Shown: positions 7,585-18,816 of the stretch, piece by piece | Numbering within the stretch: the first letter of the stretch is position 1 | How the letters are laid out: every line of letters begins with the position of its first letter | Source of the DNA: Streptomyces cyaneus | Lineage (GTDB): Bacteria; Actinomycetota; Actinomycetes; Streptomycetales; Streptomycetaceae | DNA length: 64,000 bases | Assembly: GCF_004028635.1 (NCBI RefSeq) | Contig: NZ_RQJW01000005.1 | Span: 434,001 to 498,000, forward strand | Direction: 5' to 3' | Translations under genes and position numbers: made by a program | Notes under the pieces: model-generated | What the model was told of the DNA's origin: nothing | What the model saw: the letters and a program-made list of their open reading frames with translations, nothing else | The model's database searches: none

Positions 7585-9158
7585 GTGGCCTCCCTGGGTG
7601 CCCGCAGTTCGCGGCGCAGGATCTTGCCGGAGGCGGCCCGTGGGACGCCGTCGATGAAGGTGACCTGGCGCACGCGTTTGTAGGGGGCGACGCGTTCGGC
7701 GACGTACATCATGACCTCTCCTTCGGAGAGGTCGGTGGCGGCCGGCTGGCGGACCACGTACGCGTGCGGGACTTCGTTGCCGTCGTCGTTGTAGACGCCG
7801 ATCACGGCCGCGTCCGCGATGCCGGGGTGGGTGAGCAGGAGTGCCTCCAGTTCGGCGGGGGCCACCTGGAAGCCCTTGTACTTGATGAGTTCCTTGACGC
7901 GGTCGACGACGAACAGCCAGCCGTCGGCGTCGACATGGCCGACGTCGCCGGTGTGCAGCCAGCCGTCGGGGTCGATCATGGCGGCGGTGGCGTCGGGGCG
8001 GCCGAGGTAGCCCTTCATGACCTGGGGGCCGCGGATGAGGATCTCGCCGGACTCGCCGATGCCGAGGTCCTTGTCGGGGTCGTCGAGGGAGACGATGCGC
8101 ATCTCGGTGCCGCCGATGAGCCTGCCGACGGTGCCGGCGGGCGCGTCGTTCATGGCGTCGAGGGGGACGACGTGGGTGCCGGGGGACAGTTCCGTCATGC
8201 CGTACGCCTGGCCGACCGGGGGCAGGCCCAGGCGCTGCGAGCAGGCGGTCGCGAGCTTCGCATCCAGGGGGGCTGCGGCGCTGACGATGTACTTCAGGGA
8301 CGACAGGTCGTACTGCGCGACCAGCGGGTGCTTGGCGAGGGCGAGGACGATCGGCGGGGCCACGTACAGGCCGGTGATGCGGTGGTTCTGGATCACCGCG
8401 AGGAAGGTCTCCAGCTCGAAGCGGGGCAGGACGACGACCGTCGCGCCCAGCCGCAGCGGCGCGTTCATGAGGGCCGTCAGGCCGTAGATGTGGAAGAAGG
8501 GCAGCACGGCGAGGATGCGGTCGCCGGGGCCGGCCGGGATGACGGGTTCGAGCTGGGCGAGGTTGGTGGCGATCTGGCGGTGGGTGAGCATCACACCTTT
8601 GGGTATGCCGGTGGTGCCCGACGAGTACGGCAGGGCCGCGACGTCCGTCACGGGGTCGATGTCGGTCTGCGGTTCGGGGGCCGCGGACGCCAGCATGTCG
8701 ATGAGTGAGCGGTGTCCCGGTGCGCTGTCGCAGACGAAGATCTCCCGGACCCCGCCGGCGAGTTCGGCGGCCCGGCGGGCCGCCTCCAGCAGCGGCGAGA
8801 CGGTGACGATCCAGCGGGCCGCCGAGTCCTTCAGCTGCTTGGCGAACTCCTCCGGCGTGGCGAGCGGGTGCACGGTCGTGACGGAGGCACCCGCGCGCGT
8901 GGCCGCGTAGAACGCGGTCGGGAAGGCGACCGTGTTGGGGCTGTGCAGGGCGAGGACATCGCCCTTGCGGACGCCCGCCTCGGCGAGGGCGGCGGCGATG
9001 CGCCGGTGGAAACGGTCGAGCTGTTCGTAGGTGAGGGTGGTGCCGTCCGTGCCGTCGATGAGCGCGGGCGCGTCACCGAAGGCGGCGGCCCGGCCCAGTA
9101 CGGCCTCGTGGATGGGGAGTTCTACGGCCGGGACGTCTGCGTACTCGCTGCGGAACAC
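7581..9158 (-). CDS. Acyl-CoA ligase, 4-coumarate:CoA ligase family
   Basis: A 525-residue ANL-superfamily enzyme that activates a carboxylic acid as acyl-AMP and then acyl-CoA. Motifs: P-loop YSSGTTGIPKGVMLTH, YGMTELSPG, DGWLHTGDVG, the hinge at DRVKELIKYKGFQV, and the catalytic Lys in AASGKILRREL. I start at GTG 9158 because GAGGAGG lies six bases upstream; an earlier in-frame GTG at 9176 has no such site. It probably feeds branched or terpenoid acids into the downstream beta-oxidation genes of the same operon. Confidence 0.92.
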   Translation of the reverse strand: MFRSEYADVPAVELPIHEAVLGRAAAFGDAPALIDGTDGTTLTYEQLDRFHRRIAAALAEAGVRKGDVLALHSPNTVAFPTAFYAATRAGASVTTVHPLATPEEFAKQLKDSAARWIVTVSPLLEAARRAAELAGGVREIFVCDSAPGHRSLIDMLASAAPEPQTDIDPVTDVAALPYSSGTTGIPKGVMLTHRQIATNLAQLEPVIPAGPGDRILAVLPFFHIYGLTALMNAPLRLGATVVVLPRFELETFLAVIQNHRITGLYVAPPIVLALAKHPLVAQYDLSSLKYIVSAAAPLDAKLATACSQRLGLPPVGQAYGMTELSPGTHVVPLDAMNDAPAGTVGRLIGGTEMRIVSLDDPDKDLGIGESGEILIRGPQVMKGYLGRPDATAAMIDPDGWLHTGDVGHVDADGWLFVVDRVKELIKYKGFQVAPAELEALLLTHPGIADAAVIGVYNDDGNEVPHAYVVRQPAATDLSEGEVMMYVAERVAPYKRVRQVTFIDGVPRAASGKILRRELRAPREAT

Positions 9159-9195
9159 GGTTCCTCCTCGCGACACGGTGCCGGACGGCTGCCGG

Positions 9196-10335
9196 TCAGT
9201 ACGACTTGGGCAGGCCCAGGGTCTGGTGGGAGACGTAGTTGAGAATCATCTCCCGGCTCACCGGAGCAATACGAGACACGCGCGCGGCGGTTATCAACGA
9301 GGCGAGTCCGAATTCGCGGGTGAGCCCGTTTCCGCCGAGGGTGTGCACGGCCTGGTCGACCGCCTTCACGCAGGCCTCCCCGGCCGCGTACTTCGCCATG
9401 TTGGCGGCCTCGCCGGCGCCTGCGTCGTCTCCGGCGTCGTACAGGTAGGCGGCCTTCTGCATCATCAGGCGGGCCAGTTCGAGGTCGATGTGTGCCTGGG
9501 CGAGGGGGTGGGCGATGGCCTGGTGGGCGCCTATGGGGGCCTTCCACACGGTGCGCTCGCGCGCGTAGGCGACGGCACGCGCGAGGGCGTACCGGCCCAT
9601 GCCGATCGCGAAGGCGGCCGTCATGATGCGCTCGGGGTTGAGGCCGGCGAAGAGCTGGAGGAGGCCCGCGTCCTCGTCGCCGACCAGGGCGTCGGCGGGC
9701 AGGCGTACGTCGTCGAGGGTCAGCTCGAACTGCTTCTCGGCGGCGTCGAGTTCCATGTCGATCTGACGGCGTGTGAAGCCTTCGGCGTCGCGCGGGACGA
9801 TGAACAGGCAGGGTTTGAGGTTGCCTGTGCGGGCATCTTCGGTGCGGCCGACTATGAGGGTCGCGTCGGCTATGTCGACGCCGGAGATGAAGACCTTGCG
9901 GCCGGTGAGCAGCCAGTCTCCGGTGTCCGGGTCGCGGCGGGCCGTGGTGGTGATGCGGTGGCTGTTGGAGCCGGCGTCGGGTTCGGTGATGCCGAAGGCC
10001 ATGGTGCGGGTGCCGTCGGCGAGTCCGGGCAGCCACTCTCGCTTCTGTTCCTCGGTGCCGAAGCGGGCGATCACCGTGCCGCAGATCGCCGGGGAGACGA
10101 CCATCATGAGCAGGGGGCAGCCTGCGGCGCCCAGTTCTTCGAGGACTATGGAGAGTTCGGATATGCCGCCGCCTCCGCCTCCGTGCTCCTCGGGGAGGTT
10201 GACGCCGAGGTAGCCGAGCTTGGCTGCTTCGGACCAGAGTGTTTCGCGGTCGTAGGTGCGGCCGTGGCGCTTGCCGAGGGCGGCCACCGCGGCTCGTAGG
10301 CCCTTGTGTTCTTCGGATTCGAGAGTGGTGGGCAT
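9196..10335 (-). CDS. Acyl-CoA dehydrogenase
   Basis: A 379-residue FAD enzyme of the acyl-CoA dehydrogenase family. It shows the FAD/substrate segment FGITEPDAGSNSHRI, the hydrophobic core around KVFISGVDIAD, and the C-terminal helix HTLGGNGLTREFGL. It introduces the 2,3-double bond needed before carboxylation in a leucine- or citronellol-type route. Start ATG 10335 is supported by GGAGG a few bases upstream. It lies 37 bp before the ligase gene and 83 bp after the biotin carboxylase gene. Confidence 0.93.
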   Translation of the reverse strand: MPTTLESEEHKGLRAAVAALGKRHGRTYDRETLWSEAAKLGYLGVNLPEEHGGGGGGISELSIVLEELGAAGCPLLMMVVSPAICGTVIARFGTEEQKREWLPGLADGTRTMAFGITEPDAGSNSHRITTTARRDPDTGDWLLTGRKVFISGVDIADATLIVGRTEDARTGNLKPCLFIVPRDAEGFTRRQIDMELDAAEKQFELTLDDVRLPADALVGDEDAGLLQLFAGLNPERIMTAAFAIGMGRYALARAVAYARERTVWKAPIGAHQAIAHPLAQAHIDLELARLMMQKAAYLYDAGDDAGAGEAANMAKYAAGEACVKAVDQAVHTLGGNGLTREFGLASLITAARVSRIAPVSREMILNYVSHQTLGLPKSY

Positions 10336-10418
10336 GGGGCTCCTCCCAGGTGCGGGTTGTGTGTGGCTGGTCGCGCTCACGCGGCGGTAGCCGCATATCA
10401 ATGCAGCCCCGCGCCCCT

Positions 10419-12260
10419 TTAGGTCTCCTGCACTACCGCCAGCAATGCGCCGACCGTCACCTGCTGGCCAGGTACGACATGCAAAGCGCTCAGCGTCCCC
10501 GAGGCCGGCGCCACGACTTTGTGCTCCATCTTCATCGCCTCCAGCCACAGCAGGGGCTCTCCGGCCTGTACGGCGGCTCCTGCTGTCAGGCCGGCCGCGA
10601 CTCGGATGACCGTGCCCGGCATGGGGGCGAGGAGGGAGCCCGGGGCGTGCTGTGCTGTCGGGTCCGGGAAGCGCGGCAACGCGGTGAGGCGGGTGGCGTT
10701 GACGTGGATCTCGTCCCCGTACCTCGCGACCTCGAAGTTCCTTCGGACGCCGTCCGCCTCGAGTACGACGAGACGCGCGTCCGCGTGTACGACCCGGACC
10801 CCGTCGGCCTCCAAGCCCGCGCGCGTGTGCCGGTACTGGACCTCGATGTCCTGGCCCGCCATGACGTACCGCTTGACCTGCGGCTGGGACGGCACGTTGC
10901 GCCAGCCGCCGAAGCGGGAGCGGTCGTGGGCGTCGGCGAGGGCCGCGGCCAGGGGGGCGTACGGGTCGGGGGCCGGCGTGGTGAGGTCGGGGAGGTGGCG
11001 GTCGTAGAAACCCGTGTCCATGCGGGCGGTCGTGAACTCGGTGTGGCGCAGGGAGCGGAGCAGGAGGTCCCGGTTGGTGAGGGGGCCGTGGATCGTCGCC
11101 TGTTCCAGGGCGCCGGCGAGCTTGCGGATCGCGCCCGCGCGCGTGGGGGCGTGGGCGACGAGCTTGGCGAGCATGGGGTCGTAGTGGACGCCGATCTCGT
11201 CGCCGTCGCTGAAGCCGGTGTCCAGCCGGACGCCCTCGGGTACGGCGAAACGGTGCAGGGTGCCGGTCTGCGGGGCCCAGTCGTGGGCCGGGTCCTCGGC
11301 GTAGAGGCGGGCCTCGACGGCGTGGCCACGCGCGCGTGGAGGCTCGGATTCGAGGGCGTGGCCCTCGGCCACCTGGATCTGGAGGGCGACCAGGTCGATG
11401 CCGTGCACGGCTTCCGTCACGGGGTGTTCGACCTGGAGGCGGGTGTTCATCTCCAGGAAGTGCGCCGTGTCACCGGCGACGAGGAACTCGACGGTGCCGG
11501 CGCCCACATAGCCGACGGCGCGGGCGGCGCGCACGGCCATCTCGTACAGGGAGTCGGTCAGTTCGGGTGTCAGGTCCGGTGCCGGGGCCTCCTCGATCAC
11601 CTTCTGGTGACGCCGCTGGAGGGAGCAGTCCCGGGTGCCGAGCGCCCACACCGTGCCGTGGGTGTCGGCGAGGATCTGCACCTCGACGTGGCGGCCGTCC
11701 TCCACATAGGGCTCGACGAAGAGCTCGCCGTCACCGAAGGCGTTGTGGGCCTCGGCGCGCGCGGCCTCGAGTTCGGCGTCCAGGTCCGCGAGCCGGCGTA
11801 CGACCCGCATGCCGCGCCCGCCGCCGCCGGCGGCCGCCTTCACCAGCACCGGCAGGTCCGCCTCGGTGACCGCGCGCAGCGGCTCGATGGCCATCAGCTC
11901 CTTGGCGCGCGTCTTGGACGCCATCGCCTCGATCGCCTTCGGGGGCGGTCCGATCCAGGTGAGGCCCGCGTCGAGGACCGCGCGGGCGAAGCCGGGGTTC
12001 TCGGAGAGGAAGCCGTAGCCGGGGTGCACCGCGTCCGCGCCGGCCGCGAGCGCCGCCTTCACGATCAGGTCGCCGCGCAGATACGTGTCGGAGGGCGCCG
12101 CCCCCGGGAGCCGTACCGCGGCGTCGGCCACGCGCGCGTGGAGGGCGTTGTCGTCGGCGTCCGAATGCACGGCGACCGTCCGGATTCCCAACTCACGGCA
12201 GGTGCGAAAGACCCGGCAGGCGATCTCGCCCCGGTTGGCCACGAGCACAGAAGTGATCAC
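10419..12260 (-). CDS. Acyl-CoA carboxylase alpha subunit (biotin carboxylase + BCCP)
   Basis: A 613-residue subunit that carboxylates biotin with ATP and bicarbonate. It has an N-terminal biotin carboxylase domain (VLVANRGEIACRV, GGGGRGMRVV, EMNTRLQVEHPVTE) and a C-terminal biotinyl domain with LEAMKMEHKV. Oddity: between ASKTRAKELMA and VTEADLPVLVKA only about six residues remain where homologues carry roughly 15, including a GVP segment, so the entry to the ATP-grasp region is shortened. Start is GTG 12260, preceded by GAGGG. It pairs with the carboxyltransferase encoded 10 bp upstream. Confidence 0.93.
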   Translation of the reverse strand: MITSVLVANRGEIACRVFRTCRELGIRTVAVHSDADDNALHARVADAAVRLPGAAPSDTYLRGDLIVKAALAAGADAVHPGYGFLSENPGFARAVLDAGLTWIGPPPKAIEAMASKTRAKELMAIEPLRAVTEADLPVLVKAAAGGGGRGMRVVRRLADLDAELEAARAEAHNAFGDGELFVEPYVEDGRHVEVQILADTHGTVWALGTRDCSLQRRHQKVIEEAPAPDLTPELTDSLYEMAVRAARAVGYVGAGTVEFLVAGDTAHFLEMNTRLQVEHPVTEAVHGIDLVALQIQVAEGHALESEPPRARGHAVEARLYAEDPAHDWAPQTGTLHRFAVPEGVRLDTGFSDGDEIGVHYDPMLAKLVAHAPTRAGAIRKLAGALEQATIHGPLTNRDLLLRSLRHTEFTTARMDTGFYDRHLPDLTTPAPDPYAPLAAALADAHDRSRFGGWRNVPSQPQVKRYVMAGQDIEVQYRHTRAGLEADGVRVVHADARLVVLEADGVRRNFEVARYGDEIHVNATRLTALPRFPDPTAQHAPGSLLAPMPGTVIRVAAGLTAGAAVQAGEPLLWLEAMKMEHKVVAPASGTLSALHVVPGQQVTVGALLAVVQET

Positions 12261-12270
12261 TGGTGATCCC

Positions 12271-13865
12271 TCACATCCGGAAGACGCCGAAGCCACCGCG
12301 CGCGCCCTCGTACGACGCGGTGTGGATGGCGGACAGACACATACCGAGGACGGTGCGGGTGTCGCGGGGATCTATGACGCCGTCGTCGTACAGCCGCCCG
12401 GACAGGAACATCGGCAGGGACTCGGACTCGATCTGCTGCTCCACCATGGCGCGCAGGGCCGCGTCCCCTTCCTCGTCGTAGGGCTGTCCCTTGGCGGCCG
12501 CCGACTGCCGGGCGACGATCGAGAGCACGCCGGCGAGTTGCTGGGGGCCCATGACGGCCGACTTGGCGCTGGGCCAGGCGAAGAGGAAGCGGGGGTCGTA
12601 GGCGCGGCCGCACATGCCGTAGTGGCCGGCGCCGTAGGACGCACCCATGAGGACGGAGAGATGGGGCACGCGGCTGTTGCTGACCGCGTTGATCATCATG
12701 GCGCCGTGCTTGATGATGCCGCCCTGCTCGTACTCCTTGCCGACCATGTAGCCGGTGGTGTTGTGCAGGAACAGCAGGGGGATGTCGCGCTGGTTGGCGA
12801 GCTGGATGAACTGGGCGGCCTTCTGTGACTCCTCGCTGAACAGGACGCCCTGGGCGTTCGCCAGGACGCCGATGGGATAGCCGTGGAGGGCCGCCCAGCC
12901 GGTGGTCAGGCTCGTGCCGTACGTCGGCTTGAACTCGTCGAAGTCGGAGGCGTCGACGATCCGGGCGATGACCTCGCGCGGGTCGAAGGGGGTGCGCAGA
13001 TCGCCCGGCACGATCCCCAGCAGTTCGTCCGCGTCGTACTTGGGGGCCTCGGCGGGTCCCGGGTCGCCGTACGCCTTGCGGTGGTTGAGGCGGGCGACCA
13101 CGCGGCGTGCCTGGCGCAGGGCATCCGGTTCGTCGACCGCGAAGTAGTCCGCGAGACCCGACACGCGCGCGTGCATCTCCGCGCCGCCCAGCGACTCGTC
13201 GTCGCTCTCCTCGCCGGTGGCCATCTTCACCAGGGGCGGACCGCCGAGGAACACCTTGGCGCGCTCCTTGACCATGATCACGTGGTCGGACATGCCCGGG
13301 ACGTAGGCGCCGCCTGCGGTCGAGTTGCCGAAGACGACCGCGACGGTGGGGATCCCGGCCGCCGACAGCCGTGTCAGGTCCCGGAAGATGGCGCCCCCGG
13401 GGATGAAGATCTCCTTCTGGGACGGCAGGTCGGCGCCGCCCGACTCGACGAGGTTGATGACGGGCAGCCGGTTGGCGAGGGCGATGTCGTTCGCGCGCAG
13501 GGCCTTCTTCAGCGACCAGGGGTTGCTCGCTCCGCCGCGCACGGTCGGGTCGTTGGCGGTGATCAGGCACTCCACGCCCTCGACGACCCCGATGCCGGTG
13601 ACGAGGGACGCGCCGACCGTGTAGTCGCTGCCCCAGCCGGCCAGCGGCGACAGCTCCAGGAAGGGTGCGTCGGGGTCGAGGAGCAGTTCGATGCGCTCAC
13701 GGGCGAGGAGCTTGCCGCGCCCCCGGTGCCGTTCGACGTACTTCTCCCCGCCGCCCGCGAGGGCCTTCGCGTGCTCGGCCTCGAGTTCGGCGAGCTTGGC
13801 GAGCATGGCCTCACGGTTGGCCGCGTGTTCGGGGCTCTTCGTGTCCAGGGATGAGGCGAGGACGG

Positions 13866-13869
<4 letters not shown>
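12271..13869 (-). CDS. Acyl-CoA carboxylase beta subunit (carboxyltransferase)
   Basis: A 532-residue carboxyltransferase that moves CO2 from biotin to an acyl-CoA, most like the methylcrotonyl-/geranyl-CoA carboxylase group. N- and C-terminal crotonase-like halves are visible, with GNSTAGGAYVPGMSD and FLHNTTGYMVGKEYEQGGI as the oxyanion/biotin regions. The frame is open further upstream through the neighbouring gene, but GTG 13869 overlaps the preceding stop (13866-13868) and begins the conserved protein. It forms a complex with the alpha subunit encoded next. Confidence 0.94.
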
Positions 13870-15610
<1,741 letters not shown>

Positions 15611-15614
<4 letters not shown>

Positions 15615-16405
15615 TGGGCGGCCCCCTTCGGCGCCCGCCCCTCACCCGGCGGGCCCGCGAAGACCTGGGCGATGTCGAACCAGCGGTCGGCGTCGGGGCC
15701 CTCGGCGCGCAGCGCGAGGTCGGAGCGGTGTGCCCGCTGCGTGACCAGGAGGCAGAAGTCGAGGGCGGGGCCGGTCACGCGCTGCGGGGCGTCCTCGGGG
15801 CCGTAGGTCCACAACTCGCCGGACGGTGAGACGAGTTCGACGCGGAAGTCGTCGAGCGGCTCGGGGAGTCCGTGGACGCCGAAGGCGAAGTCCCGGGTCC
15901 GTACCCCGATCCACACCACATGCCTCAGCCGGTCGGTAGGGGTGCGCACCACACCCACTGCGTCGGCGATGTCCAGACCGTGGGCCCAGGTCTCCATAAG
16001 TCGGGCCGTGGCCATAGAGGCGGCCGACATGGGTGGGCCGTACCAGGGGAACCGGACGCCCTGGGGTGCCTCGCGCAGGGCCGTGTCGAGGGCGGTCCGC
16101 CCTTCCCGCCACCGCGCCAGCAGCTCGGCGGGCGGCAGACCGGCCCCCTCCTGCGCCCCCTCGTCGACGAACGACCCCGGCGTCACCAGCGCCTTCTCCA
16201 CCAGCGTGTGGAACGCGTCCACGTCCGTGACCGCCAGCAGCGCCGAGCGGTCCGTCCAGGCGAGGTGCGCGATCTGGTGGGCGACGCTCCAGCCGGGCGC
16301 GGGAGTCGCGAGGCCCCACTGCTGCGGGCTCAACTCGGCCACGAGCCGGTCGAGTTCCTCGCTCTCCTCGCGCAGATCGTCGAACACGGGCGTCGGATCG
16401 GACAC
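15611..16405 (-). CDS. TIGR03084 family DinB-like protein (maleylpyruvate isomerase-type fold)
   Basis: A 264-residue protein with the mycothiol-dependent maleylpyruvate isomerase N-terminal bundle: WSVAHQIAHLAWTD provides the usual metal-binding His residues, and ETWAHGLDIADAVG the third ligand. TIGR03084 members occur in acyl-CoA catabolic operons; the reaction is unknown. GTG 16405 follows GAGGGGAG. This is the promoter-proximal gene of the eight-gene operon ending with the TetR gene. Confidence 0.85.
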
Positions 16406-16512
16406 GGTGCGCTCCCCTCGGGGCACGGCGGTGTGCGGGGTGGTGCGGCGTGGTCGTGCGGGGTGGTCGTACGGCGTAGTGGTGAGGAGCATGGCAGGGC
16501 GAACTAAAACAA

Positions 16513-16526
16513 GCAAGCGTGCTTGC
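16513..16526. promoter_or_regulatory. Candidate TetR operator upstream of the acyl-CoA operon
   Basis: GCAAGC-GT-GCTTGC is a near-perfect palindrome about 110 bp upstream of the operon's first gene, in the region shared with the divergent membrane-protein gene. Its AAGCAAGC core has the form of TetR-type operators of acyl-CoA pathways. The operon's own TetR is the natural candidate binder; this is inferred from position. Confidence 0.5.
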
Positions 16527-16649
16527 ATTAATTGGGAAGTGTTCACTCCGGGAAGGGTGTGGGTGTGGCGGGCGCTCAATACACTCGGCCGTCGCGCCTG
16601 TTGCGTCAGCAACGCAACGCACGAGTCACGCATCGGGGGAAGCACCAGG

Positions 16650-17603
16650 ATGAGCAACTGGAACCCGGGTGGGCAGCCGCCCTACGACCCGCACGGTCAG
16701 CAGCCGTATCCGCCGCAGCCCGGGCCGTACCCGCCCCCGGCCCCCGCACCGCCCGCCGGAGGCCATCCGCCCCAGGTCCCGCACCCTTACGCGCCGCACC
16801 CCGATCCGCCCTACCCGCCGTATCCGGTTGTGCCGACGCCCGCACCACCGGGGCCCTTCACGCGGCTACGGCAGAAGATCGGCCCCATCCACACCGCGCG
16901 CAGGGTCTTCAAGCCGTCCAGGCCGGGCATCATCGAGGACCCCCTGGTGACCCATATGCAGAAGATCCGCACCTTGGTGGGTCTGGGTGCGGTGGTGTGG
17001 ATGTCGGTCACCTACAAGATCGCCGACTCCGTGAGTGACGTCGCCAGGGACCGCCTCAACCAGTCCTGGATCAGCGTCCTGGTGTTGTGCGTGACCTTCC
17101 CGGTCGTCGTGGGTGTCCTGCTCGCCCTGGCCGCGCCTTCGGCCCGCCGGGAGTTGCTGCGCAGGGCCGCCAGGTGCTTCGGCGCGATGGTGGCCATCGT
17201 GGCCGCGATGTTCGTATTCCCGTTGACCGTGCTCACCGACTTCGGCTTCGGCAGCAGCCGTTTCACCACCAACCCGGTGATGACCGCCGTCACCTACACC
17301 GCCAACGTGCTCATCATCGTGTGGGTGCTGCCCTTCGTCATCTACGGCATCGGGCTGGCCCTCGTCCACGTGTTCCGCACCGCCGACATCCACCAGACCA
17401 TGCCGCCGCTCCTGGCCATGGCCCTTGTGTGGGAGATGGCGCTGATCGACGTGTTCACGGGCGCCCACGCGGGTCTGCCGGGGCCGGTCCGGGCCGTGTT
17501 CATCCTCGGCGCCCCCCTCTCCGTGACCGCGGTGGGCTTGTGGGAACTGCGCCGACTGCGCCTTCACTACGGCCTCACCGTCCGCGGCCTGCTCATGCGG
17601 TAG
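16650..17603 (+). CDS. Proline-rich, five-helix membrane protein of unknown function
   Basis: A 317-residue protein. The first 70 residues are low-complexity Pro/Tyr/Gly (QPPYDPHGQQPYPPQPG), followed by a basic stretch and about five hydrophobic helices: around residues 110-125, 140-160, 175-195, 215-240, and a pair near 250-290. Such N-terminal Pro-rich tails are common in actinobacterial membrane proteins and may bind partners. No catalytic motif is seen. It is divergent from the acyl-CoA operon and not obviously linked to it. Confidence 0.75.
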   Translation: MSNWNPGGQPPYDPHGQQPYPPQPGPYPPPAPAPPAGGHPPQVPHPYAPHPDPPYPPYPVVPTPAPPGPFTRLRQKIGPIHTARRVFKPSRPGIIEDPLVTHMQKIRTLVGLGAVVWMSVTYKIADSVSDVARDRLNQSWISVLVLCVTFPVVVGVLLALAAPSARRELLRRAARCFGAMVAIVAAMFVFPLTVLTDFGFGSSRFTTNPVMTAVTYTANVLIIVWVLPFVIYGIGLALVHVFRTADIHQTMPPLLAMALVWEMALIDVFTGAHAGLPGPVRAVFILGAPLSVTAVGLWELRRLRLHYGLTVRGLLMR

Positions 17604-17660
17604 GCCGGGACGGGCGGACGGCTTCGGCGTCGCCGTCGGCGTTCGTGGCCGGGCGGGCCC

Positions 17661-18638
17661 TCAGCCCTGCGCCCTCTTCACCTTGCCCCGTCCCACCTTG
17701 CCCCGTCCGGCCTTCCCCCGCCCCACCTGCGTCCGTACCGCCCCCATGCTGGCGGCGACGACCAGGGCGATGGCGGCGGCCTGCGTGGTGGAGAGGGCTT
17801 GGTCGAGGACCAGGAAGCCCGCCGCCGCGGCGACCGCCGGCTCCAGGCTCATCAGGATGGCGAAGGTGGCGGCGGGCAGGCGGCGCAGGGCGAGGAGTTC
17901 GAGGGTGTAGGGGAGGACCGAGGAGAGGATCGCCACGGCAGCGCCCAGTGCGAGGGTCACCGGGTCGATGAGCTTCGTGCCCGATTCGACGATCCCCAGG
18001 GGCAGGAACAGTACGGCCCCCACCGCCATCGCGAGCGCCAGCCCGTCGGCCTGCGGGAAGCGTCGGCCCGTGCGGGCGCTGAAGATTATGTAGGCCGCCC
18101 ACATGGCGCCGGCCCCCAGGGCAAAGGCGACACCTATGGGGTCGAGGCTGCCGAAGCCTCCGCCGCCGAGGAGGAAGACGCCGGCGAGGGCGAGTCCGGC
18201 CCAGACGACGTTGATCGCTCGGCGCGAGGTCAGGACGGAGAGGGCGAGCGGGCCGAGTACCTCCAGAGTGACCGCGGGGCCCAGCGGGATGCGGGCGACC
18301 GACTGGTAGAAGAGGCCGTTCATCGCAGCCATGGTGATACCGAAGACGATCACCGTGCCCCAGTCGGTGCGGGAGTGGCCGCGCAGGCGAGGCCGGCAGA
18401 CCAGCAGCAGGACGACCGCCGCCACCAGCAGCCGCAGGGCCACCACCCCGAGCGCTCCGGCCCGCGGCATCAGGCTCACCGCCAGGGCGCCGCCGAACTG
18501 CACCGAGATCCCTCCGGCGAGCACCAGACCCACGGGGCCGAGGGAGCCCCAGCGGCGAGGGGCGCCGACCGTCGGCTCGGGGGTGGCCCGAGCGCGGGAC
18601 GGTGCGGGCGTGGTGGCGGCGGCGTCAGGGGTACTCAC
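17661..18638 (-). CDS. EamA (DMT) family transporter, RhtA-like
   Basis: A 325-residue inner-membrane protein with about ten hydrophobic helices arranged as two EamA repeats (ALRLLVAAVVLLLVCR and VLPYTLELLALRRLPAATFAILMSLEPAVAA mark equivalent positions). The family exports amino acids and metabolites such as threonine/homoserine. The C-terminus ends in a basic GRGK-type repeat encoded by a 15-bp tandem repeat (about 17678-17728), just before the stop. Start ATG 18638 gives a Thr/Pro/Ala-rich cytosolic head. Confidence 0.88.
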   Translation of the reverse strand: MSTPDAAATTPAPSRARATPEPTVGAPRRWGSLGPVGLVLAGGISVQFGGALAVSLMPRAGALGVVALRLLVAAVVLLLVCRPRLRGHSRTDWGTVIVFGITMAAMNGLFYQSVARIPLGPAVTLEVLGPLALSVLTSRRAINVVWAGLALAGVFLLGGGGFGSLDPIGVAFALGAGAMWAAYIIFSARTGRRFPQADGLALAMAVGAVLFLPLGIVESGTKLIDPVTLALGAAVAILSSVLPYTLELLALRRLPAATFAILMSLEPAVAAAAGFLVLDQALSTTQAAAIALVVAASMGAVRTQVGRGKAGRGKVGRGKVKRAQG

Positions 18639-18760
18639 GGGCGTTCCAGGGCTCGACTCAGGGACTCAGTTTGTTCACCATGCTGTACTGCACAGTCCAG
18701 AGTATTGGACATCGACAGGTGTGTGAACCCATTACGCCGCTGTCCCAGAGTGTGGACGCG

Positions 18761-18808
18761 CGGACTCCGAGGGTTGGGCGGACTCCGAGGGTTGGGCGGA
18801 CTCCGAGG
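18761..18808. repeat. 18-bp tandem repeat between two minus-strand genes
   Basis: GGACTCCGAGGGTTGGGC occurs at 18761-18778 and 18779-18796, followed by a 12-bp partial copy to 18808. The array begins within 10 bp of the stop codon of the FemX-like gene on its 3' side. No obvious promoter or terminator is encoded by the unit. Confidence 0.85.
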
Positions 18809-18816
18809 GAGGGGAG

